A DNA stretch of 6,452 nt, taken from Chitinophagaceae bacterium (GTDB lineage Bacteria > Bacteroidota > Bacteroidia > Chitinophagales > Chitinophagaceae). How positions within the stretch are numbered: the first letter of the stretch is position 1; each line of letters starts with the position of its first letter. The position numbers and the translations under genes are program-made. Below the pieces are notes generated by a model, which was not told the origin of the DNA, made no database searches, and worked only from the letters and a program-made list of their open reading frames with translations. The stretch is from NCBI GenBank assembly GCA_003167015.1, contig PMUF01000615.1, positions 1 through 6,452 on the forward strand. Direction: 5' to 3'. Below, piece by piece: positions 1-5,596 of this stretch.

Positions 1-408
1 GATGTGGTGCAGGAGGCGTTCACGGATGCGTTCCGGTCCCTGGAGGATTTTCATTATAAATCCACTTTCGGGGCCTGGCTGAAAAGGATCGTGATCAATA
101 AATCCATCAATTGCCTGCGCAAACGGAAAATGGACATGATCGATATAGAAAAGACCAATATCGGCCACCTCCCGGAGGAAGACACGACAGATGAACAGGA
201 GATACAAATGAAGGTGGAAGATATAAAGAAGGCGGTTGGATTGCTGCCCAATGGATACAGGACAGTCCTGACCCTCTACCTCTTCGAGGGGTATGACCAG
301 GAAGAAATCGCAGAGATCCTGCAGGTATCCCATGCAACAGTCCGGACGCAGTATATGCGGGCGAAACAAAAATTAGTACAACATATAAAACAAGGAGTTT
401 TATCATGA
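1..408 (+). CDS. ECF-type RNA polymerase sigma factor, 5' end cut by window
   Basis: This is a sigma-70 family factor of the extracytoplasmic-function class, which directs RNA polymerase to a small stress or envelope regulon. The reading frame is open from base 1, and 135 residues are present; complete ECF factors are usually 170-200, so about 40-60 N-terminal residues lie outside the window. The visible protein begins inside region 2.2 with DVVQEAF, matching the core-polymerase-binding motif of the family. It continues through the region 2.3/2.4 pattern (FGAWLKRIVINKSINCLRKRK, about residues 23-43) and an acidic linker (59-75). It ends with a region 4 helix-turn-helix: LLPNGYRTVLTLY at 81-93, then the EEIAEILQVSHATVRTQYMRAKQKL stretch at 101-125. 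The stop codon overlaps the next start as ATGA, so the downstream membrane protein is translationally coupled and is the likely cognate anti-sigma factor. The target promoters cannot be told from the sequence. Confidence 0.95.
   Translation, partial: DVVQEAFTDAFRSLEDFHYKSTFGAWLKRIVINKSINCLRKRKMDMIDIEKTNIGHLPEEDTTDEQEIQMKVEDIKKAVGLLPNGYRTVLTLYLFEGYDQEEIAEILQVSHATVRTQYMRAKQKLVQHIKQGVLS
392..397 (+). promoter_or_regulatory. Shine-Dalgarno for the anti-sigma-like gene
   Basis: AAGGAG lies 7 bases before the ATG at 405. It is the strongest ribosome binding site in the window and supports that start, which overlaps the sigma factor stop by four bases. Confidence 0.8.
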
Positions 409-1178
409 ACAGCCGGTTAGAACAATTTGTCCGGGATCACCGCGAAGAATTTGACACCGAAGAGCCTGATGCCAAGGTGTGGGACGCGATCCAGCAGGAC
501 ATGAAATTCGTCGATCCGACGAAAAAAAAACAGGCCCCGGTGGTTCGGTTTTACCGGACCCGATGGAGCGTGGCCGCCGCCGTCATCCTCCTGATAGCGG
601 GAACGACCTGGTATTTTAGTACGCGCCAAAACGGCAACAACCTGCCCGCCGTAGCCGCCGGAAATACCAATTCCGCCGCTCAGCATCCGACCCAGCCTTC
701 GACACAGGCCACTAAACCGGCCCAGGTACAACCCGCCGATTCCACCCGGACAAAGACATTTGACGCCCATTCCCTGGCCACCGCGGGCAGCAATGACAAC
801 GGATCGAACACCAACGTCGCCGCCACGGGTGATACCCGGACCGACAGCCACAACAGCCCGGAAATGAATGCGGAAATGAACGAAGAAATGTACCATTATG
901 CCAAGATTGTGGAGATCAAACATAAAGAGCTGAAAACCATAGAGAAAGATGAACCGTTGCTCTACCGGCAGTTCTCATCCGATGTCAGTAAGCTCGACAG
1001 CGTCTATCACGGTCTGCAGCACGAATTGCCCAAAAACCCCAATAAGGAACAAATAATCGAAGCCATGATCCAGAACTTACAACTGCAGATGGAACTCCTG
1101 AATCATCAGCTCGATATCATCAAACAAATCAATCATTCTAAAAAAACAGCATATGACAAAGCATATAAGACTGCTTAG
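405..1178 (+). CDS. Single-pass membrane protein, putative anti-sigma factor
   Basis: This 257-residue protein sits directly behind the ECF sigma gene and has the layout of Bacteroidota anti-sigma proteins. A cytoplasmic N-terminal part (1-52) begins with a segment rich in charged residues (FVRDHREEFDTEEPDAKVW, 8-26) of the kind seen before such transmembrane helices. One hydrophobic helix follows at about 54-72 (WSVAAAVILLIAGTTWYF). Next is a Thr/Asn/Gln/Pro/Ala-rich linker (about 76-155), typical of a periplasmic spacer, and a C-terminal helical part (about 160-250) with long amphipathic, coiled-coil-like stretches (IIEAMIQNLQLQMELLNHQL, 217-236). No zinc-binding HxxxCxxC anti-sigma motif is present. 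An imperfect EMN repeat occurs at 153-162. The role as sigma inhibitor is inferred from gene order, coupling and topology. The 3' end overlaps the next gene by 26 bases. An A9 run lies in codons 40-42. Confidence 0.8.
   Translation: MNSRLEQFVRDHREEFDTEEPDAKVWDAIQQDMKFVDPTKKKQAPVVRFYRTRWSVAAAVILLIAGTTWYFSTRQNGNNLPAVAAGNTNSAAQHPTQPSTQATKPAQVQPADSTRTKTFDAHSLATAGSNDNGSNTNVAATGDTRTDSHNSPEMNAEMNEEMYHYAKIVEIKHKELKTIEKDEPLLYRQFSSDVSKLDSVYHGLQHELPKNPNKEQIIEAMIQNLQLQMELLNHQLDIIKQINHSKKTAYDKAYKTA
522..530 (+). repeat. A9 homopolymer inside the anti-sigma-like gene
   Basis: Nine consecutive A residues encode Lys40-Lys42, between the cytoplasmic segment and the membrane helix. Homopolymers of this length are prone to transcriptional slippage or indel mutation. 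Adding or removing one A leads to a stop codon shortly downstream in either frame, giving a product without the membrane helix. Slippage itself is not shown by the sequence. Confidence 0.6.
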
Positions 1179-2193
1179 TGCGCTATCTCTCTCCCTCGTC
1201 TTATCTGCTCCATTATTGAGCCACGCCGCCGCCGGCGATGAGGATGTAAAGAAGCAAAAGTTGATCAACAGATCCTACGACGTCACCTCGGACGACAAAC
1301 TGAAAATAGACAACCAGTTCGGCAACGTGACGGTCAGTACCTGGGATAAACAACAGATCACCGTGGACATAGAGATCGGCGCCAGCGCCGCTACCGAAGA
1401 AAAAGCACAGAACATCATGGACCAGATCGAAGTGCACGAGGACAAGGATGACCACGAGATCTATTTCAAGACAGATGTCAATGATATCCATAACGGTAAT
1501 GGAGACCGGCATAAGAGTGAAGAAGGCAAAAGGTCCTTTTATATCGACTATGTGATCCACATGCCCGCCGCCAATCCTCTGTATATCGAAAATAGCTTCG
1601 GAAAGACGGTAGTACCCGATATGTCGGGTACGGTCAACCTGACCTCCAAGTTCGGCAGCCTGAACGCCGGCAAGTTGCAGGATGTGGATGCCATCGACGT
1701 GGAATTCGGTACGGTCGTCATCACGGAGATCACCAATGGAAAGATCGCGTTGAAGTTCGACAAGGAATCCAAAATCGGTAAGATCAACGGCAGCGTCAAG
1801 ATCACCAGCGAATTCTCCCACAATGTGCAATTCGGTGTAGGAGATGATATTGAAGATCTTTCCTTATTCGAATCCTACTCCGGTATCCGCATGGTCATCG
1901 ACAAGAGCCTGTCAGCCGATATCGAAGTGCATACCAGCTTTGGCAATTTTCACAACGAAAGTGACGTCAGCATCAACGAACATAAGGAAGACGAAGGCGA
2001 CTATGGCCCCCATTTCGACAAGGATTACAGCGGACAAGCCGGTGATGGAAAGGCGAAGATCAAGATCAAAAGCAGCTTCGGCAGCGTAAGACTGTCCTAT
2101 ACCGGCGGTGGCAATGACGACGAGGACGATGATAAGGACAAGGAAAAGGTCAAGGAAAAGAGCAAATCCCGGTCCGGTATATCGGTATCCTGA
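1153..2193 (+). CDS. Secreted DUF4097-type beta-strand repeat protein
   Basis: This 346-residue exported protein has a Sec signal peptide: Lys/Arg-containing start, hydrophobic core at about 6-22, and likely cleavage near SHA-A at 24-25. The signal peptide fixes the start at ATG 1153 despite a 26-base overlap with the previous gene and no clear Shine-Dalgarno; translation is probably coupled. The mature part (about 45-316) resembles DUF4097 putative-adhesin/beta-repeat proteins. It opens with LKIDNQFGNVTVSTWDKQQI (50-69), and short beta strands recur around a polar-Phe-Gly motif: NQFG 54-57, NSFG 147-150, SKFG 165-168, VEFG 183-186, TSFG 261-264 and SSFG 307-310. After the last repeat a Gly turn leads to a very charged Asp/Glu/Lys tail (321-340). 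There is no lipobox Cys and no recognisable type IX secretion domain, so it is probably periplasmic or loosely surface-associated. Proteins of this family often sit beside sigma/anti-sigma pairs in Bacteroidota; the molecular function is unknown. Confidence 0.85.
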   Translation: MTKHIRLLSALSLSLVLSAPLLSHAAAGDEDVKKQKLINRSYDVTSDDKLKIDNQFGNVTVSTWDKQQITVDIEIGASAATEEKAQNIMDQIEVHEDKDDHEIYFKTDVNDIHNGNGDRHKSEEGKRSFYIDYVIHMPAANPLYIENSFGKTVVPDMSGTVNLTSKFGSLNAGKLQDVDAIDVEFGTVVITEITNGKIALKFDKESKIGKINGSVKITSEFSHNVQFGVGDDIEDLSLFESYSGIRMVIDKSLSADIEVHTSFGNFHNESDVSINEHKEDEGDYGPHFDKDYSGQAGDGKAKIKIKSSFGSVRLSYTGGGNDDEDDDKDKEKVKEKSKSRSGISVS

Positions 2194-2211
2194 ACCGGCC
2201 GAAGGCCCTAT

Positions 2212-2241
2212 ATTGCATCAAAAATAAGTCTAAGATGCAAT
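2212..2241. promoter_or_regulatory. 8-bp inverted repeat across the kynU start codon
   Basis: ATTGCATC at 2212-2219 and its exact reverse complement GATGCAAT at 2234-2241 are separated by 14 A/T-rich bases. The right arm contains the kynU ATG (2235-2237). In RNA this could form a hairpin that hides the start codon; in DNA it could be an operator for a dimeric regulator. The symmetry is seen directly, but the function is inference. No Shine-Dalgarno is visible in the loop. Confidence 0.45.
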
Positions 2242-3521
2242 CGCCATTCGAACCTACATTATTATTCGCTCAGCAAAAAGACCGGGAGGACGAGCTGCAC
2301 AGCTTTCGCTCCCGGTTTTTCATTCCATCTGTCCCCACCGCGCCCACGTCATTTGCCGCACCCCGCGATTCCATTTATTTCTGCGGCAACTCCCTCGGCC
2401 TCCAACCCCGCCAGGCCGCCGACTTCATCCGACAGGAACTCGAAGACTGGCAGCAACTCGCCATCGGCGGCTACCTCCACGCCCGGAATCCCTGGCTGAC
2501 CTATGCCCAGCCCCTCCGCCAACCCCTGGCCCGCATGCTCGGCTGCCTGGAGTCGGAAGTCACCGTCATGAACGCCCTCACCGTCAACCTCCATCTGTTA
2601 CTCCTCACCTTCTATCGCCCGCAATCCCGTTATAAGATCCTCATGGAAGCCGGCGCCTTCCCCTCCGACCAATACGCAGCGGAGACCCAGGTCCGCTGGC
2701 ACGGCTACGACCCCGACGACGCCATCATCGAGATCGCCCCCCGCGAAGGCGAAAAAACCCTCCGGGAAGAAGATATTCTACAGTCCATCGATCAGCATAA
2801 AGATCAACTGGCCCTGGTGCTGTTCGGCGGCATTAACTATTATACGGGCCAGTTATTCGATATCGCCGCCATTACCACGGCAGCCCATAAAGCAGGGGCG
2901 CTCGCCGGCTTCGACCTCGCCCACGTCACCGGCAACGTCCCCCTCCAACTGCACGACTGGAATGTCGACTTCGCCGTCTGGTGCTCGTATAAATATTTGA
3001 ACGGCGGCCCTGGCGCTGTTGGTTCGGCGTACCTCCACGAACGCCACGCCGGTAACAAAGACATGATCCGGCTCGGCGGCTGGTGGGGCAATGAAGAGTC
3101 GACCCGCTTCCGGATGGAAAAAGGATTCATCCCCAAACCCAATGCCGAAGGCTGGGCCATGAGTACCGCCCAGGTTTTTAATATGGTATGCCTCAAGGCC
3201 TCCCTCGCGCTGTTCGAAGAGGCAGGAATCGACAGACTACGCACCAAAATCCTACTTCTGACCTCCTACCTTCACTTCCTCCTCCAAACCCTGGACAATA
3301 TACGCTTCCACATCATCACTCCCGCAGAACCCCACCGGCGCGGCGCCCAGCTGTCGCTTTATTTTGAAGAGCATGGAAAAGAGATCCACCGGCAGATGAC
3401 CGATGCCGGTATCATCGTCGATTACCGCGAGCCCGGCGTCATCCGTGTAGCCCCGGCCCCACTGTATAATTCATTTGAAGAGGTATTCCGGTTTTACCAT
3501 ATATTGAGGCAATTTCAGTGA
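2235..3521 (+). CDS. kynU: Kynureninase (EC 3.7.1.3)
   Basis: Kynureninase is a PLP-dependent fold-type I enzyme of tryptophan breakdown. It cleaves L-kynurenine to anthranilate plus L-alanine, or 3-hydroxykynurenine to 3-hydroxyanthranilate plus alanine. At 428 residues it is full length for the family and aligns well with the human enzyme throughout. Visible landmarks are FCGNSLGLQP (49-58), MNALTVNLHLL (112-122), the FPSD cofactor motif (142-145), FDLAH (226-230, Asp227 and His230 near the PLP pyridine ring), WCSYKYLNGGPG (249-260) with Schiff-base Lys253, GGWWG (281-285), STRFRM (289-294), and RVAPAPLYNSF (404-414) with carboxylate-binding Arg404. Pocket residues matching human His102, Ser332 and Asn333 are Tyr80, Ser310 and Thr311, so the preferred substrate is uncertain. 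The gene starts 41 bases after the DUF4097 gene and overlaps the next gene by four bases. No kynurenine monooxygenase or 3-hydroxyanthranilate dioxygenase gene is in the window. Confidence 0.97.
   Translation: MQSPFEPTLLFAQQKDREDELHSFRSRFFIPSVPTAPTSFAAPRDSIYFCGNSLGLQPRQAADFIRQELEDWQQLAIGGYLHARNPWLTYAQPLRQPLARMLGCLESEVTVMNALTVNLHLLLLTFYRPQSRYKILMEAGAFPSDQYAAETQVRWHGYDPDDAIIEIAPREGEKTLREEDILQSIDQHKDQLALVLFGGINYYTGQLFDIAAITTAAHKAGALAGFDLAHVTGNVPLQLHDWNVDFAVWCSYKYLNGGPGAVGSAYLHERHAGNKDMIRLGGWWGNEESTRFRMEKGFIPKPNAEGWAMSTAQVFNMVCLKASLALFEEAGIDRLRTKILLLTSYLHFLLQTLDNIRFHIITPAEPHRRGAQLSLYFEEHGKEIHRQMTDAGIIVDYREPGVIRVAPAPLYNSFEEVFRFYHILRQFQ
3506..3509 (+). promoter_or_regulatory. Weak Shine-Dalgarno deciding the dctA start
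   Basis: GAGG lies 8 bases before the GTG at 3518 but 17 before the alternative ATG at 3527. It therefore favours the GTG that overlaps the kynU stop. The second candidate, GAGG at 3520-3523, is only 3 bases from the ATG, which is too close to be efficient. Confidence 0.4.
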
Positions 3522-4798
3522 GGTCCATGAACCAGCCATCTTCTATTCACCCGAATCGCTCATCTTCTTTCCTGCGGATCTCCGATTGGTTGTCCCGTCA
3601 CTTGACGCTGCTGACGTTTATCGCGCTCATCATCGCAGTCATCGTAGGACAATTTGCACCCGCGTTCGCCGTAAAAATGGAGCCGCTGGGTACTACGTTC
3701 GTCACCGTTATCAAAGTCTTCATCCCCTTCATTATCTTCCTCACCATCGTCTCCGGCATTAGCGGCATGAGCAACCTCAAAAAGGTAGGCCGCATCGGCA
3801 TCAAGGCCCTGGTCTATTTTGAAGTCGTGACCACCCTGTCCCTGGCCATCGGTATCCTGCTGGCTTATCTGGTCAAACCCGGCCGGATAGATAAGACAGG
3901 CCTGCCCATCGGCGACGCATCGAAATATACCCGTCAGGGAGCCGCCGGATTCGACTGGGGACATTTCTTCGCGACCAACCTCACCTTACAGGTGCTGGTG
4001 CTGGCCATTATTACAGGTATCGTCGTCAGCCTGCACCCAAAACGCGAACAAGTATTGGAGTGGCTCAAGCCCCCCACCCGGTGGGTCTTCCTGGCGCTGA
4101 AATACGTCATGTACCTGGCGCCGGTCGGCGCCTTCGGCGGCATGGCCTATACGATTGGAAAATTCGGCATCCGCACCCTCAAGCCCCTGGCAATGCTGAT
4201 GGCCACCATGTACGGCACCATGCTGATTTTCATCTTTGTTGTGCTGGGCCTGATCCTTCGCTATTTCAAGCTCAATATCTGGACCTACCTGAAAAATATC
4301 CGCGAAGAAATATTGATCGTCCTGGGTACCTCTTCCTCCGAAGCCGCCTTGCCTTCCCTCATGGCCAAGTTACAGCGTATGGGGTGCAGCCAACCCGTCG
4401 TCGGCCTTGTCGTCCCCACCGGTTATTCTTTCAACCTCGATGGCACCTCTATCTATTTGTCGATGTCGGTCATCTTCCTGGCGCAGTTATATAATGTCTC
4501 GCTCAGCATGGGAGAACTGCTCAGCATCCTGGCGATCCTTATGATCACCTCCAAAGGCGCAGCAGGAGTCACCGGCAGCGGCTTCATCGTCCTCGCCTCC
4601 ACGCTGACCGCCATCCAGAAAATCCCCGTCGAAGGGCTGGCCTTCCTGCTGGCCATTGATAAATTCATGAGTGAAGCCCGCGCCATCACCAACATCATCG
4701 GCAACGGCGTAGCCACCCTGGTCATCGCTAAAAGTGAAGGGGAATTTATCCCAGATGAGTCTTCATCTCCTGATGATAGCCGGCCGCTACCCGCGTAG
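3518..4798 (+). CDS. dctA: C4-dicarboxylate/proton (or cation) symporter, DctA type
   Basis: This inner-membrane secondary transporter of the SDF/DAACS family takes up dicarboxylates such as succinate, fumarate and malate. It has 426 residues and several hydrophobic helices from about residue 28 on. The transport core is complete: hairpin HP1 with LGTSSSEAALPSL (269-281), unwound TM7 with GYSFNLDGTSIY (302-313), hairpin HP2 with SKGAAGVTGSGFIVLA (345-360), and TM8 with DKFMSEARAITN (381-392) and IIGNGVATLVIAK (393-405). The SEARA-TN form of TM8, with Arg388, is the DctA signature and differs from the glutamate/aspartate carriers. The start is taken as GTG 3518, overlapping the kynU stop as GTGA; ATG 3527 would remove three residues. 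Co-translation with kynU suggests a shared role in using amino-acid or aromatic catabolites, but this is inference. The last 53 bases overlap pyrF on the other strand, and the overlap encodes a Ser/Asp/Pro-rich tail. Confidence 0.95.
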   Translation: MRSMNQPSSIHPNRSSSFLRISDWLSRHLTLLTFIALIIAVIVGQFAPAFAVKMEPLGTTFVTVIKVFIPFIIFLTIVSGISGMSNLKKVGRIGIKALVYFEVVTTLSLAIGILLAYLVKPGRIDKTGLPIGDASKYTRQGAAGFDWGHFFATNLTLQVLVLAIITGIVVSLHPKREQVLEWLKPPTRWVFLALKYVMYLAPVGAFGGMAYTIGKFGIRTLKPLAMLMATMYGTMLIFIFVVLGLILRYFKLNIWTYLKNIREEILIVLGTSSSEAALPSLMAKLQRMGCSQPVVGLVVPTGYSFNLDGTSIYLSMSVIFLAQLYNVSLSMGELLSILAILMITSKGAAGVTGSGFIVLASTLTAIQKIPVEGLAFLLAIDKFMSEARAITNIIGNGVATLVIAKSEGEFIPDESSSPDDSRPLPA

Positions 4799-5579
4799 CC
4801 GCCTCCGCAAAATCTTCCCCCGAAGACGCAAAGATCACCGCCCTGCTGGCATTCACCAGCAACCCTACGTCCTTGTTCATGGCCTTGTCGGAGATCTCCT
4901 GCAGACTGCCGCCCTGTGCCCCCACTCCGGGGACGAGATAAAAATGATCCGGGGTCAGCCGGCGGACCGCGGTGAAAGAATCGGCCTGTGTAGCCCCGAT
5001 CACAAACATGAGATTATCGGGCGTTCCCCACCCGGCAGCGGTCTTCAGCACCCGTTCATAAAGCAGTTCCTCGCTTGTCGGGCGCCCGGGCTCCGCCGAA
5101 GGCGCCATCTTTTGCAGTTCGAAATCCTTCGCTCCCGGATTCGAAGTCAACCCCAGCAGGATGGTCCACTTGTCTGTAAATTCAAGGAAAGGCCGCACAC
5201 TATCTTCGCCCATATAGGGCGCTACCGTAACAGCATCAAAATTCAGAGTCTCGAAAAAAGCCCTGGCATAGTGCGCTGAGGTATTGCCGATATCACCCCG
5301 TTTGGCATCCGCAATGGTGAAATGAGTAGAAGGAATATAATCGACCGTCTTTTCCATCGTCTCCCAGCCCTTTGCCCCTGACGATTCATAAAAAGCGGTA
5401 TTGATCTTGTAAGCTACACAGTGATCTTTCGTGGCGTCGATGATCTGCCGGTTGAATTCGTAGACGGGATCGGCATGCGATTGAAGGTGATCGGGAATCT
5501 TCGAGGGATCGGTATCGAGGCCGACGCAGAGATAGGTGCCCGTCGACCGGATCATGGCGGTGAGCTGCTGGCGTGTCAT
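4746..5579 (-). CDS. pyrF: Orotidine 5'-phosphate decarboxylase, type 2
   Basis: PyrF catalyses the last step of de novo UMP synthesis, converting OMP to UMP and CO2 in the cytoplasm. The 277-residue length and sequence fit the longer type 2 subfamily rather than the E. coli-type enzyme of about 240 residues. Visible motifs are CVGLDTDPSKIP (18-29, Asp22 in the substrate site), YKIN (57-60, Lys58), the catalytic DAKRGDIGNT (91-100, with Asp91, Lys93 and Asp96 of the charged network), VAPYMGEDS (119-127), VPGVGAQGG (216-224), and the phosphate-gripping NASRAVIF (243-250, Arg246). The start at 5579 gives the usual N-terminal helix before CVGLDTD; Met9 is a less likely start. There is no Shine-Dalgarno, but a TACTTTTG box ends 5 bases upstream. 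The gene follows paiB by 17 bases and converges on dctA with a 53-base coding overlap. All key residues are present, so it should be active. Confidence 0.97.
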   Translation of the reverse strand: MTRQQLTAMIRSTGTYLCVGLDTDPSKIPDHLQSHADPVYEFNRQIIDATKDHCVAYKINTAFYESSGAKGWETMEKTVDYIPSTHFTIADAKRGDIGNTSAHYARAFFETLNFDAVTVAPYMGEDSVRPFLEFTDKWTILLGLTSNPGAKDFELQKMAPSAEPGRPTSEELLYERVLKTAAGWGTPDNLMFVIGATQADSFTAVRRLTPDHFYLVPGVGAQGGSLQEISDKAMNKDVGLLVNASRAVIFASSGEDFAEAATRVAAGYHQEMKTHLG

Positions 5580-5584
5580 GGCCG

Positions 5585-5592
5585 CAAAAGTA
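5585..5592 (-). promoter_or_regulatory. Candidate Bacteroidota -7 promoter box for pyrF
   Basis: On the minus strand the sequence reads TACTTTTG, an exact match to the Bacteroidota -7 consensus TAnnTTTG, and it ends 5 bases before the pyrF ATG. No convincing TTTG-like -33 element is seen about 19 bases further upstream. If used, transcription would begin at or within a few bases of the start codon, giving a leaderless or nearly leaderless message independent of paiB. Confidence 0.5.
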
Positions 5593-5596
5593 CAAT

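Noticed and set aside
417..923. 168-codon minus-strand frame opposite the anti-sigma-like gene
   Set aside because: Its Gly-rich, low-information product comes from the Pro/Thr-rich linker of the real gene, and it has no ribosome site or recognisable motif.
1213..1830. 205-codon open frame on the minus strand opposite the DUF4097 gene
   Set aside because: It is a shadow of the plus-strand gene. Its product is a Asp/Val/His-rich sequence with no domain, and the plus-strand product has a signal peptide and clear repeats.
2197..2207. GGCC-GAA-GGCC hairpin after the DUF4097 stop as a terminator
   Set aside because: The stem is only four base pairs and is not followed by a T run; read-through into kynU is just as likely.
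3518..3529. ATG 3527 as the dctA start
   Set aside because: It is not excluded, but the upstream GAGG is correctly spaced for GTG 3518, and the GTGA overlap with the kynU stop is a common coupling arrangement. The difference is only three residues.
4060..4494. 144-codon plus-strand frame inside dctA
   Set aside because: It is out of frame with a complete transporter and encodes a His/Pro/Arg-rich product without transmembrane character.
4753..4799. Stem-loops in the dctA/pyrF overlap as a bidirectional terminator
   Set aside because: The stems are five to six pairs, lie within coding sequence and lack T tracts on either strand.
4734..5279. 181-codon plus-strand frame opposite pyrF
   Set aside because: The Arg/Pro/His-rich product is typical of an antisense frame; pyrF on the other strand has every catalytic motif.
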